Shown here: one piece after another, positions 17,277 through 27,308 of the stretch
Numbering within the stretch: position 1 is the stretch's first letter
Layout: every line of letters begins with the position of its first letter
Assembly: GCF_013401555.1 (NCBI RefSeq)
Contig: NZ_CP058552.1
Location: forward strand, 6,634,001 to 6,698,000
Direction: 5' to 3'
DNA from: Paenibacillus sp. E222
GTDB taxonomy: Bacteria > Bacillota > Bacilli > Paenibacillales > Paenibacillaceae
Length of the DNA stretch: 64,000 nucleotides
The notes under the pieces: model-generated
The model's database searches: none
What the model was told of the DNA's origin: nothing
Seen by the model: the letters and a program-made list of their open reading frames with translations, nothing else
Made by a program: the position numbers and the translations under genes

Positions 17277-18515
17277 TTAACCCTGCTTGCTCTGCACCTC
17301 ATCCAAACGTACAACACGTGTATGTTGGGTATGGCTCCATTGTTTATTGTTCTGCGTGAAGAACGCGTAGAACGTAATTGGATACCATGAAAGAAGGTAA
17401 ATCGGGAACAAGATCAGGTACAGATACACTTTGGCAAAAGTAACCTTTTCCAGTGCCATGGACAACAAGAATGTCAGGATGTTCAGACCAATCGCTACAA
17501 ATCCTACCCAAAGCGGGAAGTACCCGTATATGTTTGCGATATGTGGACCACTGAAGATCGCTGTATCCACCCATAGGACAGCTGTCATCAGGAACGTAAG
17601 CAAAACAACGTACACGTTTGCGCCATACACAGCAAGGTCAAATTTCACCAAGCTTCTTTCCTTGATACTTTGCCACAGCAGCGGGAAGAAATATCTACGC
17701 GCAACTGTAAAGTGACCTTGCATCCAGCGAAGACGTTGTCTTGCTGAAGCTTTAAAGGTTAACGGCTTCTCATCAAATACTTTGGCATCATAGTTAAAGA
17801 CAGGATATACATTACGCTGAACACTGCGCATCGTAAATTCCAAATCCTCCACCAGACTTGTAGCGCCCCAACCAATTTCTTTCAGCAGGTTGGTCTCGAA
17901 GCACATTCCAGTACCTCCGAGGAAATTCGCCATATTCAAATTATGACGGGACAACTGCCACAAACGGTTGATGTACCAGTAAGATACGCCATAAGCTGCA
18001 GTGATCCAGGAATCCTCCGGATTTTTCGTATCAATGTATCCTTGAATTACACGCGAACCATTGCACAAGTCGTCATTCATCTCAAGCAAGAAGTTACGGT
18101 CAACCAGATTATCCGCATCAAACATGACAACTGCGTCATACTGACGTGGCAATTTCCACAGATATTTAAGCATCCATTCGATGGCATACCCTTTACCTCT
18201 GAGATCAGCATTGGTACGTACACAAGCATTCAAACCATGCTGTCTTACAATTTGAGCTGTTCCATCCGTACAGTTGTCACAAATGACAAACACATCGTAC
18301 AGATCTTCCGGGTAATCCAGTTGTTTCAAGTTCTCCATCAAAGCACCAATAACTTGTTCTTCATTGTGTGCTGCGACGAGTACAGCGAATGATTTTGTCG
18401 CCGGATAATGTTTCTTTTTCTTTTTCTTAATCAGACCGAACAGCGAAAACGTGAATTGGTACACGGCTAGCAGTGCCAGAATGACCTGCATCGTGACGAA
18501 TATAGCGTCCAACAT
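17277..18515 (-). CDS. Membrane glycosyltransferase family 2 (processive type)
   Basis: A 412-residue membrane-bound glycosyltransferase of the cellulose/hyaluronan/PNAG-synthase-like GT2 group. One N-terminal membrane helix is followed by the GT-A catalytic domain with VLVAAHNEEQVIGALMENL, the DxD region (VVMFDADN), the catalytic EDLEFTMR and the product-binding RQRLRWMQGHF, then three to four C-terminal membrane helices. These motifs indicate a working inverting enzyme using UDP-sugar. AAGGGGG precedes the ATG. Polymer and sugar cannot be deduced; no partner polysaccharide genes are adjacent. Confidence 0.9.
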   Translation of the reverse strand: MLDAIFVTMQVILALLAVYQFTFSLFGLIKKKKKKHYPATKSFAVLVAAHNEEQVIGALMENLKQLDYPEDLYDVFVICDNCTDGTAQIVRQHGLNACVRTNADLRGKGYAIEWMLKYLWKLPRQYDAVVMFDADNLVDRNFLLEMNDDLCNGSRVIQGYIDTKNPEDSWITAAYGVSYWYINRLWQLSRHNLNMANFLGGTGMCFETNLLKEIGWGATSLVEDLEFTMRSVQRNVYPVFNYDAKVFDEKPLTFKASARQRLRWMQGHFTVARRYFFPLLWQSIKERSLVKFDLAVYGANVYVVLLTFLMTAVLWVDTAIFSGPHIANIYGYFPLWVGFVAIGLNILTFLLSMALEKVTFAKVYLYLILFPIYLLSWYPITFYAFFTQNNKQWSHTQHTRVVRLDEVQSKQG

Positions 18516-19229
18516 CGTTCTCTGTTACCCCCTTTTTTTCAAAACCAGATTACTTTAAAACGTTTCTCTTCCTGGATTCTGCACTTTTTATTTTTTTTGT
18601 GATGCGCAGAATATGACCCTGTTCTTTTGTTTACTACGCAAATATTTCAGACAATGTTTCAAGCATGGTTAATGCCAGTTGGCTGCTTTATCGATTTTGT
18701 ATTCTTTTCAGCCATTTGTCAAAACCGCAATTCCACTTCCTGAAGCAGAAATGTGAACTTTAAACGCTGAATAGGCACTTCGTGATACTCCAACCTCGCA
18801 TTCATGCCTGTTATATCTTATTTTCAGCCGTTTACTTGATTTTTATTTCTAAAGTCCCTGCTTTTTTCATCAGGCTGATGCATATCAACAGAGGCTCTAT
18901 ATCAAATAACGTAAACGGACCTCAAAAAGTTCAGTCTTAAACTCACATTTTTTTAACCGCATTTCAGCCATGTTGAATCATTGTATCTTTTTTAGATCGT
19001 CCGAGTCAAAAAGTTAAGTTGGGTGTATATCCACTCTTTAACATGAATTTTACCTTATTCACATGTGTTCTTCTTGAAAAGGACAACATTTAAAAATATG
19101 ATAAACATATACCTGAAATAACCTCAAGTTCACGAAAAAACGGTTATATACTAATCAGGACGAAACCGGACACAGCAATTTACCGGAAATACTGCCGCCA
19201 ACATGGGGCCTGACTGGCAGGAGGCCAAT
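18516..19229. other. Gene-free divergent region
   Basis: About 700 AT-rich bases separate the leftward glycosyltransferase from the rightward PAP2 gene. I see no credible coding frame, RNA gene or hairpin with a T-run. The octamer TTTCAGCC occurs three times (near 18706, 18822 and 18962) at roughly 115-140-base intervals, which may be chance. Confidence 0.6.
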
Positions 19230-19757
19230 ATGAGCCGTTTATTCGTAAAGTTTCAAGAGTATGATCGAAATGTATTTATGTGGATTAATGGTCGACTTCA
19301 TAATCGATTTATGAACTTTTGGCTGTATTATTTCACCCATCTGGGCGGAGCAACTTCTTCTATTGCAGTATCCTTACTAATTTGGCTGCTGGCTCCCGCT
19401 CCTTGGAGCACAACAGGACTTCAGGCATGCATCGCTCTAGCGGTTAGCCACATTCCCGTAGCAATCGCCAAAAAACTGTATCCGCGCATTCGGCCTTACC
19501 TGGCTCTACCGGATACGATTACGTTCCGCAACCCCCTGACGGACCATTCGTTCCCTTCAGGGCATACTACTGCCGTATTCTCAGTTACGGTTCCTTTTAT
19601 GACGATGGAGCCGTTCCTGTTGCTGTTGTTACTCCCTGTTGCATTAATTGTCGGATTTTCACGAATTTACCTCGGATTACACTATCCCTCAGATGTGCTC
19701 GCAGGTGCTACGATCGGTACTTTAGTCGCACTTGCAACAGTTGCTTTATGGACATAA
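19230..19757 (+). CDS. PAP2-family membrane phosphatase
   Basis: A 175-residue lipid or undecaprenyl-pyrophosphate phosphatase of the PAP2 superfamily. All three catalytic motifs are present: KKLYPRIRP (KX6RP), PSGH and SRIYLGLHYPSD. About five membrane helices are expected, with the active site facing outwards as in BcrC and PgpB. The start at 19230 follows AGGAGG by five bases; an upstream frame start at 19203 lacks a site. It is followed 50 bases later by a glycolipid glycosyltransferase, suggesting a shared envelope-lipid role. Confidence 0.93.
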   Translation: MSRLFVKFQEYDRNVFMWINGRLHNRFMNFWLYYFTHLGGATSSIAVSLLIWLLAPAPWSTTGLQACIALAVSHIPVAIAKKLYPRIRPYLALPDTITFRNPLTDHSFPSGHTTAVFSVTVPFMTMEPFLLLLLLPVALIVGFSRIYLGLHYPSDVLAGATIGTLVALATVALWT

Positions 19758-19807
19758 TGTGAATATGTTAGACTAAGGAAAACCTAGCAGGAACAGGTGA
19801 AGCAAGC

Positions 19808-20956
19808 GTGGAAAAGAAAAGAGTATTACTATTATCTGAAGGCTTTGGCGCTGGTCATACTCAAGCCGCTTATGCGCTGTCCAGCAGTTTGCGAAAACTT
19901 TCGCCGAATGTGCAAACCAAAGTGCTTGAGTTGGGGAGTTTTCTGAACCCCAGAGTTGCGCCACTCATCATTACAGCATACAAAAAAACGGTCATTAATC
20001 AGCCCAAGCTCATCGGGTATGTATACAGGCATCAATATAAAAAATCCTTGAACCGGCTGACTACACTTGCGCTGCATAAACTGTTTTACACCCATACACG
20101 CAGTATCGTGCGTCAGCTTCGTCCAAATGTTATTGTATGCACCCACCCTATTCCCAGTGCCGTCATATCCAGACTGAAACGTCTGGGTGTGCAGGTTCCA
20201 CTTTGTACAGTCATCACGGATTATGACGCGCACGGGACATGGATTAGCCCAGAAGTGGACCTGTATCTTGTTTCCACAGATGAGGTAAAGTCCAAATTAA
20301 TGCTGCGGGGTGTATCTATAGACAAAATTCGAGTTACCGGCATTCCGATCCATCCCAACTTCTGGGAACATCCCGGGCGGGACGAGATTCGAGGCAAATT
20401 CAAATTGAAGAACATGCCTACTGTGCTTGTGATGGGCGGTGGTTGGGGAATGCTTAGTGATGAAGTGGTTAACCAATTATTGACACGCTGGCATGAGGAT
20501 GTTCAGATTATTTTCTGCCTTGGCCGCAATGACAAAAGCCGAATCAGCATGGAACAGAATCCGTTGTATCAAAAAGATAATATTCATATCATCGGGTACA
20601 CCAATGAAGTGGACAAATTAATGGAAGTATCTGATCTCCTGATCACCAAGCCAGGCGGAATGACATGCAGTGAAGGGTTGGCAAAAGGAATCCCCATGTT
20701 GTTCCATAATCCCATACCAGGCCAGGAAGAAGAAAATGTCCAGTATTTCACCGCACGAGGTTTGGGGGAGTCCATAACTTCCCTTGACGTTGTTGTAAAA
20801 TGGATGAATAAACTGGTCCATAACTACTCTGACATTGTTCGCAAACGCAAACGCCACATGGCACAGATTGCCAAGTATCACCCCATGCAAAGCGCACAAA
20901 GTATTATCGACCTTCTGGACCTGCGTCCCTACTCGGCAGACCAAGCCGGACTATAA
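19808..20956 (+). CDS. Diacylglycerol glycosyltransferase-like protein (UgtP/MGDG synthase family)
   Basis: A 382-residue GT28-fold enzyme related to MGDG synthases, UgtP and MurG. The N-terminal domain has LLSEGFGAGHTQAA (acceptor loop), and the C-terminal domain has VMGGGWGML and the nucleotide-sugar segment ITKPGGMTCSEGLAKGIPML. Such enzymes place glucose or galactose on diacylglycerol to make glycolipids and lipoteichoic-acid anchors. Start is GTG with an AGGTGA site. It follows the PAP2 gene and ends at a bidirectional terminator. Sugar donor and number of transfers are not readable. Confidence 0.88.
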   Translation: MEKKRVLLLSEGFGAGHTQAAYALSSSLRKLSPNVQTKVLELGSFLNPRVAPLIITAYKKTVINQPKLIGYVYRHQYKKSLNRLTTLALHKLFYTHTRSIVRQLRPNVIVCTHPIPSAVISRLKRLGVQVPLCTVITDYDAHGTWISPEVDLYLVSTDEVKSKLMLRGVSIDKIRVTGIPIHPNFWEHPGRDEIRGKFKLKNMPTVLVMGGGWGMLSDEVVNQLLTRWHEDVQIIFCLGRNDKSRISMEQNPLYQKDNIHIIGYTNEVDKLMEVSDLLITKPGGMTCSEGLAKGIPMLFHNPIPGQEEENVQYFTARGLGESITSLDVVVKWMNKLVHNYSDIVRKRKRHMAQIAKYHPMQSAQSIIDLLDLRPYSADQAGL

Positions 20957-20986
20957 CGGCTTCAAACAAGCCTGCATGTACACAGT

Positions 20987-21018
20987 AAAGGTGCCTTCGA
21001 TTCGAAGGCACCTTTTTT
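20987..21018. terminator. Bidirectional terminator
   Basis: AAAGGTGCCTTCGA and TCGAAGGCACCTTT form a perfect stem flanked by A and T runs, between the convergent glycolipid transferase and sugar-importer genes. Confidence 0.95.
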
Positions 21019-21042
21019 TAAAAATATGAAGAAAAGTACAAA

Positions 21043-22590
21043 CTATTGAATACCAGCCGACTTCAAGTAATCCTGCCACTGTTTGGTATACTCACTCTGA
21101 ATCTTCTCAAGGCCTGCCTGTTTGGCTTTTTCCATAAATGTATTCAGACCCGCTTCTACATCGTCCACCAAGCCCACATTCAACGGATAGAGATACTGCT
21201 TCTCTACCTGCTCCAGTGCAGCTTTCTCAGCTTGGTAAGGCGTCCAATCCTCAGCAAATCCGGTGTAGATGTCCGGCTTTTTCATTTTGTCCAGCTCTTT
21301 GAAAATAGCCAGCACATCATCAAAGCTCTTATCATAAAGCATGAATTCCGGATTACGCCAAGCCCAGCCATTCATGCCTTCTCGCGGGAATCCGTTGGTC
21401 TGGGCATCGCCCACCATTTTATAATAGCCGTCTTGAACTTCAAAGTTTTTGCCTTCGACACCATATTCGGTAAGCCAGTTGTAACGTTTGTCGGTAACCA
21501 GTTTCTCATAGAATGCGAGAGCTCTCTCCGGGTTTTTGCTGCTGCGCGGAATTGCAAAACCATTGTGAATCGGGTGAACGGGTTGTGCAAACCCTTTGGC
21601 ATTCGGGTATGGGAAATAACCGAGCTTCCAATCCGGGTGCGTGGACTGAACCTTGATCACATCCGCGTTAAATTTGTTCGGGTTCTCTCCCGACAGTACA
21701 ACAGCTGCTTTGCCATTTTGCAGCAATGAGTTGGACGTATCCTTTACATTCAGCACGTTTTTCGGGAAAAAGCCTTTGTCCATCCAGCGTTTGTACGTTT
21801 TCAGGTCTTCCAGATGCTGCGCTGACCCCCAATAGGAAGTGATATTGGATGGTGTATCATACATGATGTCCAGTCCATAAGGGAGCTGACCTGCCGTATT
21901 CACCAGCTTGGATGTTAATTGACGAATACCATGAGTATGGTTCGCATTGCTATCCGCGATTGGAATCATATTGGGTTCATTAGCTTTGATTCCCTCCAGA
22001 TAGGCTTCGAGTGTCTCCAAAGATTCCGGTTTGGGCAGATTGTACTTTTCACGCAAATCCTCACGGTACGCAATACCCTCAGTAACATATTCAGTCCATG
22101 TCGATGGCACAGTATAGATCTTGTCATTTACTTTTACCGCGTTCCACATGTCATCAGGTACATAACCTTTGAGCGTTGGTGCTGCCTTAGGCAATAGTTC
22201 ATCCAGAGGCAGGAATGCTCCTTTTTTCGCATAGGACTGATAGAACGTCCAATCCGCGGTAAAGATCAGATCAATCGGTTGACCGGAAGACAGCAGCAAT
22301 TTGTATTTTTGGTCCCAGTCTGTCCATGAGGTATAGTTGAATTTTACATTGACGTTCAGATCGGCCTCAGCCAGCTTGTTGATTTCCGACTCAATCACAG
22401 GCAGATCTTTGGGGGCATCACCAAGCATGTAGAATTGCAGCGTTACCTTCTCCCCTTTGTTTTCAGAAGAACCTCCCTGCTCACTTCCTTGCGCCGATCC
22501 CCCCGAACCGTTATTACACGCGGCAAGCACCCCGGCAAACAGCATCAGGGCAAGAACCATAGACAGGTGCCGAATTGTTTTGTTACGCAT
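21043..22590 (-). CDS. Sugar ABC importer substrate-binding lipoprotein (LplA-like)
   Basis: A 515-residue extracytoplasmic solute-binding lipoprotein of family 1. The signal ends in the lipobox LAAC, followed by a Gly/Ser/Glu linker. The large size and C-terminal segment (LYPLNVGLVDDVEAGL...) fit the LplA/YtcQ group with a DUF3502-type tail, which bind oligosaccharides from plant or fungal polysaccharides. Two ATGs lie two codons apart; GGAGG touches the first, so I take the second (22590) as start. It belongs with the two permease genes upstream on the same strand. Confidence 0.9.
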   Translation of the reverse strand: MRNKTIRHLSMVLALMLFAGVLAACNNGSGGSAQGSEQGGSSENKGEKVTLQFYMLGDAPKDLPVIESEINKLAEADLNVNVKFNYTSWTDWDQKYKLLLSSGQPIDLIFTADWTFYQSYAKKGAFLPLDELLPKAAPTLKGYVPDDMWNAVKVNDKIYTVPSTWTEYVTEGIAYREDLREKYNLPKPESLETLEAYLEGIKANEPNMIPIADSNANHTHGIRQLTSKLVNTAGQLPYGLDIMYDTPSNITSYWGSAQHLEDLKTYKRWMDKGFFPKNVLNVKDTSNSLLQNGKAAVVLSGENPNKFNADVIKVQSTHPDWKLGYFPYPNAKGFAQPVHPIHNGFAIPRSSKNPERALAFYEKLVTDKRYNWLTEYGVEGKNFEVQDGYYKMVGDAQTNGFPREGMNGWAWRNPEFMLYDKSFDDVLAIFKELDKMKKPDIYTGFAEDWTPYQAEKAALEQVEKQYLYPLNVGLVDDVEAGLNTFMEKAKQAGLEKIQSEYTKQWQDYLKSAGIQ

Positions 22591-22703
22591 ACGCATCCTC
22601 CCTTTTTGTGATCAACCTTATATGTTAGCGCAGACTCGCCATGAATCAGAGGCAGACGGGCAGACAGCTATCCCGCAATCCGTACCCACAGCGCGTACAC
22701 GTT

Positions 22704-23603
22704 CTAACCTTTCACCGCACCAATGGTAAGACCCTTGACAAAGTAACGCTGTACAAATGGATACAGGAACAAAATGGGGCCAGTAACCACAATAGCCATC
22801 GCCATTTTGGTTGATTCGGTAGGTACATCCTGGCTAAGTGTTATGCCGGTACCAATCGCCATCTGGTCAATGAAGGTAATTGTGTTCATGGTGTTATACA
22901 AATAAAATTGCAGCTGGTACATATCCGGGTTGTTAATGAACAAGGAGGATGTGAACCAGTCATTCCAGTATCCCAGCGCCAGAAATAACCCTACAGTGGC
23001 AATGCCGGGCATCGCCAGTTTCAGTACTACGCTAAAGTAAATGCGGAAATCATTTGCTCCATCGATTTTGGCTGACTCAATCAGCTCATCCGGAACGGCT
23101 GAACGAATGAAGTTTTTCATCAGGATAATCAGAAATGGTGTCATCAGTCCCGGAAAAATCAACACCGTATACGTGTCCGTAAGATTGAAATAATTTGCCA
23201 GCATGATGTACCAAGGAACTAATCCCCCACCAAAAAGGGTTGTAAAGTAGATGAAAAATGAGAAGACGTTCCGGTACCTGAAGTCTTTGCGCTGCAGTAC
23301 AAATCCCGCCATCGTAATGAGAAACAGTCCAAGGGCCGTACCCACAATGGTTGTAAAAATCGTCACGCCATAAGCTTTGAGCACCTGGGTCGGAAATTTG
23401 AACACCATCTTGTAACCTTCCAAGGAAAAATCGGTGGGAAAGAGGTGATACCCTTCTCTTACAATCGATTCGTTGCTGCTGAATGAGCCGGATAAAATCA
23501 AAAGAAATGGAATGATACAGATTAAGGAAAGAATCAGGATCATGCTGTAAGCGATGATTTGAAATAACAAGGTGAATTCCGTATCTCGGGCACGAGTATG
23601 CAT
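22704..23603 (-). CDS. Sugar ABC importer permease (LplC/YtcP-like)
   Basis: A 299-residue inner-membrane permease of the MalG type with six predicted helices. The cytoplasmic EAA loop is readable (ELIESAKIDGANDFRIYF) and the C-terminus PFVQRYFVKGLTIGAVKG is characteristic of this subgroup. GGGAGA precedes the ATG. It sits between the LplB-like permease and the binding protein. Confidence 0.93.
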   Translation of the reverse strand: MHTRARDTEFTLLFQIIAYSMILILSLICIIPFLLILSGSFSSNESIVREGYHLFPTDFSLEGYKMVFKFPTQVLKAYGVTIFTTIVGTALGLFLITMAGFVLQRKDFRYRNVFSFFIYFTTLFGGGLVPWYIMLANYFNLTDTYTVLIFPGLMTPFLIILMKNFIRSAVPDELIESAKIDGANDFRIYFSVVLKLAMPGIATVGLFLALGYWNDWFTSSLFINNPDMYQLQFYLYNTMNTITFIDQMAIGTGITLSQDVPTESTKMAMAIVVTGPILFLYPFVQRYFVKGLTIGAVKG

Positions 23604-23632
23604 AGTGGTTCTCCCTTCTGCTTATTGGCGTT

Positions 23633-24538
23633 TTAGAACAAAGCGTAGTCCTCATTTACTTTACGGATGATATAGTTGACGGTCATAATCAGGATAAAAC
23701 CGAACAGAGATTGATACAGTCCAGCTGCGGTAGCCATTCCGATATCAAACGTCACTTTCAGGGAACGATACACATACGTATCGATGATATCTGTAGCGTT
23801 ATATAAGACGCCGTTGTTTCCAATGAGTTGGTAAAAGAGATCAAATTGTCCCTTCATAATGCTCCCGAGCGAGAATAACAGGAGGATGACAAAGGTCGGT
23901 TTTAGCATCGGTACAGTGATATACCAAATACGCTGAAAAATATTGGCCCCGTCAATCCGGGCTGCCTCGTAATACTCATCACTGATTCCTGTAATAGCTG
24001 CAAGGTAGATGACCATGCTGTACCCAAGATTTTTCCACAGATAAAAAATGATGATCAGGAACACCCAGATCCAGGGTGTATTGTAAATATCGACGGGCCC
24101 TGCCTCGAAACGTTTGAGTACCGTGTTCACAAAACCGGATTCATAGTTGAACATGTTGTAAGCGATTACACTTAATAGAACAAACGAGATGAAATACGGT
24201 AAAAACATGACCGACTGCGTAATTTTCTTAAACACTTTTCCCCGAATCTCACTGAGCAAAATTGCACAGAAAATCGCCAGCCCGTTTCCCAATATAATGA
24301 AGGCCAGATTATACCCCACCGTGTTGGTTGTCAGCTTCAGCAGCATTCCGGATTGCCACAGGAACTTGAAGTTCTCCAGGCCCACAAACGGACTGCCGAA
24401 CAACCCACCTTCAAAATCATAGCGGGTAAACGCATAATAGATGCCGACCATCGGAAAATACGAGTTAATCAGAAAAAAGATCAGTGTAGGCAGCAGCATG
24501 AGAAACATGATTTTGTTTTTGTTCAATTCTTTGAGCAT
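23633..24538 (-). CDS. Sugar ABC importer permease (LplB-like)
   Basis: A 301-residue permease of the MalF/LplB type with six helices and the EAA loop (DEYYEAARIDGANIFQRIWY). The reading frame extends to 24631, but the start at 24538 has GGGAGGGAT in front and removes an implausible charged N-terminal extension. No ATPase gene is in the cluster; in this group of bacteria a shared MsmX/MsmK-type ATPase usually serves several importers. Confidence 0.92.
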   Translation of the reverse strand: MLKELNKNKIMFLMLLPTLIFFLINSYFPMVGIYYAFTRYDFEGGLFGSPFVGLENFKFLWQSGMLLKLTTNTVGYNLAFIILGNGLAIFCAILLSEIRGKVFKKITQSVMFLPYFISFVLLSVIAYNMFNYESGFVNTVLKRFEAGPVDIYNTPWIWVFLIIIFYLWKNLGYSMVIYLAAITGISDEYYEAARIDGANIFQRIWYITVPMLKPTFVILLLFSLGSIMKGQFDLFYQLIGNNGVLYNATDIIDTYVYRSLKVTFDIGMATAAGLYQSLFGFILIMTVNYIIRKVNEDYALF

Positions 24539-24809
24539 GGCTCGATCCCTCCCGAATTTCTTACGGCGCGGCGCGCAGTGGAGCTCTGTTTTTATTGTAG
24601 ATGCCCTGAGTGCTACCGGATACTGAATCATTCGGCCAGATCATGAACGATTCTGCGAAACAGAATATGAACAATATGAACGAAAACTGAAATGAATGTC
24701 TGCGCGTTCACAAAAGTTGATATCGTGCATAGGTTGAACCTAGTGAACAATATCGCGAAAGTTGAACTTTAGCTAAGGAAATCGGCCTTAGCATGCCGTC
24801 CATCGTTGA

Positions 24810-24823
24810 TGTAAACGCATACA
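24810..24823. promoter_or_regulatory. Possible catabolite-responsive (cre) site
   Basis: TGTAAACGCATACA matches 13 of 14 positions of the CcpA cre consensus. It lies in the 400-base divergent gap between the sugar importer and its presumed AraC regulator, where carbon catabolite control would be expected. The rest of this gap shows no clear promoter. Confidence 0.5.
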
Positions 24824-24939
24824 TAATATATAATTCAAGTTACATTCGTGATTCACCACGCCCATATATGAAATCTTATCCTTCGCTATGAAGTCTAACT
24901 TTGTTCATCCAAAACAGGAGGTCCATGGGAGGAAAGGTC

Positions 24940-27186
24940 ATGCGTAAACGTTCAGAGGACAGTCAGAAGGTGTTTGCACGGATTCTTATCGGCATTATTG
25001 TTAGCACCGTTGCCACCTTGCTTGTGGCTTCTACCATTTTGTACGTCAACTATAATCGTATTGCTCTTCGTCAGGTCTACCGAACCGATATGAACGGCCT
25101 TACTCAGACCAGTCGGGAAGTCTCCAAGATGACCGAGACCGCCAAATCACTGTCTTATCAGATTTATCAGGATTACACCATCTCTGCTCTGCTGCTCTAT
25201 TCGAATCCGAGTATCTATGAAATTACGCCAGCGATGGAACAACTCGACAACTATCGCATGTCCCTCCCTTTTATCGAATCCATCTATGTATATAACTCCA
25301 AAAATGATGAGTTCTTTATCAGTTCTAATGAAGTTCGCAATGGACAACAGTCCATCTCGGAAATTGACGATCAGGGGATTACAAGCATCCTCGACCGTTT
25401 CCATGATTACAAACCTTTTGTCCCCATTCCGCGTACATACCAGGTTGGCTCCACCGAGGAAACTCAGGTCAGCAGCTATACGTACCTCTGCTATGACACG
25501 ATCAATGACAATGCCACACTGAATTATGCGGTTGTCGTCAATATTAAGGACGACTGGCTCAGTCCCAATATGAACACAGCAGATCAGCCAGGGAAAACGT
25601 TTATTATCAATGAACAGGGACAGTTATTGTCCGACTTCAGCAATCGTGCTTTGATGAAAGATCTGTCCAATGAAACGTTTATGCTGCCAATTCTGCAAAA
25701 TAAAGAGCAGTCTGCTTACTTTACCGCAGAGGTTGATGGAGAAAAATCACTTATTACATACACTGCTCCAGACAACCTCGGGTGGCGTTATGTACGAATC
25801 ACGCCTTATGACCTGATCACCTCCGATATTCGTAATATGCGAACTCACACTGTTCTGTTTTGTCTCGGGCTATTAATTGCGGGAGTGTTCTTGTCCTACC
25901 TCGTGTCCCGGAAGCTATATCATCCCATTGATAAAGTGCTTGTCCGTATGCGTGTGATGGAAGCGGAGCGTCGTGGCAGTCTGCACCTATTACGACAGGA
26001 CTTTCTACGCGGGGCTTTGCAAGGAAGGGAAACGGTAACGGGAGGCATGCTGGAGGAACGAATGAAGTTCTATGGCTCTTCTGTTGATGTTCATCGTCTA
26101 ACCCGACTGGTGCTGCTTCGGATTGATCATTTTACCGATTTCAGCGATACCTACCGGGAAGAAGTCCAACTTGTAAAATACGCGATGATGAACATTTGCA
26201 CGGAGACGGCCGACCTCTACTACCACACCGAAGCTGTGGATATGGGGGGCGATCTGATCACACTTATCTTTAATGATAAAATTCGGGATGAAGCTGATTA
26301 TGAGGACAGCCCCATTGAGGACCTGCTGCGCATGATGCAGGCTGCCGTGATGACACATCTAAGATGTTCCATTTCATTTACTATCGGACCAGCGGAAGAT
26401 TCACTGGAAAACAGTATTGCTTCTTATACCCGATCAGCAGAAGCATCGCTTCATCGTTTGTTCATGGGTCCTGGATGCCTGATTTACACCTCGGACATCA
26501 TGGCGTACCATGCCAAAGAATATACTTTCCCTGTTGGAAAAGAGAGACAGTTGATTGATTGCCTGATGACAGGCAAAACAGGTGAAGCCAAACAGGTCTA
26601 TGCAGACATCGTGAGCGAAACGGCAACTTATCCATTTACCGTATTTCAACTCGCTCTGTCTCATCTGACCACGACCCTGAATCATGTGAGAAACACACTC
26701 AAAAAGAACAACCAGCTTACCCTTGAATCCATCTCCGATCGTTCAATGCTGCCGATCCATGATGCCGAGGATCTCAGTGAGGTTCACGCACACTTTTATC
26801 GCATGTTCGACGAGCTGGGATCCAAAGTTGAGGAAAAAAGAACGCTTAAACACGAAGAACTCATTCGCAAAATCAACTGCATTATTGAACGAGATTACGC
26901 AGACACCAATCTTTGTCTGACCTCGATTGCAGATGAACTAGCCATGTCACCCATCTATGTCAGCAGACTCTATAAACAACTAACGTTAAAAGGTCTAACC
27001 GATGTTATTAACGAGACGCGGATAGCCAAAGCGCAAAATCTGCTTATTGAGACGGAACACTCTGTAGCTGATATTGCCGAGCAAACCGGCTTCACCAACA
27101 GTTCTTATTTCTATCGGATGTTTAAGAAATTCAACGGGGTTACTCCCAATGATTATCGACGTAAGGAGCTTCATTCAGAGCTTTAG
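24940..27186 (+). CDS. Transmembrane AraC-family regulator
   Basis: A 748-residue one-component regulator. An N-terminal membrane helix (residues about 12-35), an extracellular sensor region of roughly 250 residues of Cache type, and a second membrane helix (about 290-315) precede a cytoplasmic linker and a C-terminal AraC double helix-turn-helix (about 650-745; LTSIADELAMSPIYVSRLYK and SVADIAEQTGFTNSSYFYRM). The ATG at 24940 follows GGAGG by seven bases. It is divergent from the sugar importer, so it most likely senses the sugar outside and activates that operon. Confidence 0.9.
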   Translation: MRKRSEDSQKVFARILIGIIVSTVATLLVASTILYVNYNRIALRQVYRTDMNGLTQTSREVSKMTETAKSLSYQIYQDYTISALLLYSNPSIYEITPAMEQLDNYRMSLPFIESIYVYNSKNDEFFISSNEVRNGQQSISEIDDQGITSILDRFHDYKPFVPIPRTYQVGSTEETQVSSYTYLCYDTINDNATLNYAVVVNIKDDWLSPNMNTADQPGKTFIINEQGQLLSDFSNRALMKDLSNETFMLPILQNKEQSAYFTAEVDGEKSLITYTAPDNLGWRYVRITPYDLITSDIRNMRTHTVLFCLGLLIAGVFLSYLVSRKLYHPIDKVLVRMRVMEAERRGSLHLLRQDFLRGALQGRETVTGGMLEERMKFYGSSVDVHRLTRLVLLRIDHFTDFSDTYREEVQLVKYAMMNICTETADLYYHTEAVDMGGDLITLIFNDKIRDEADYEDSPIEDLLRMMQAAVMTHLRCSISFTIGPAEDSLENSIASYTRSAEASLHRLFMGPGCLIYTSDIMAYHAKEYTFPVGKERQLIDCLMTGKTGEAKQVYADIVSETATYPFTVFQLALSHLTTTLNHVRNTLKKNNQLTLESISDRSMLPIHDAEDLSEVHAHFYRMFDELGSKVEEKRTLKHEELIRKINCIIERDYADTNLCLTSIADELAMSPIYVSRLYKQLTLKGLTDVINETRIAKAQNLLIETEHSVADIAEQTGFTNSSYFYRMFKKFNGVTPNDYRRKELHSEL

Positions 27187-27250
27187 CAGACTTCAAACGA
27201 AAAACGAAGAGCCATAAGCGGTGTCATGAGGTTTAGTTCGATCAGAACAG

Positions 27251-27302
27251 AAAAAAGCGTGATATGAGAGTCTGATAACCAGACACATTTCACGCTTTTT
27301 TT
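27251..27302. terminator. Bidirectional terminator
   Basis: AAAAAAGCGTGA pairs with TCACGCTTTTTT, with a nested GTCTG/CAGAC hairpin, between the convergent AraC and trmB genes. Confidence 0.92.
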
Positions 27303-27308
27303 GGAATA

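Noticed and set aside
18516..19229. Possible RNA gene or mobile remnant in the long gap upstream of PAP2
   Set aside because: No hairpin with T-run, tRNA-like or transposase-like sequence; three TTTCAGCC octamers alone are not enough.
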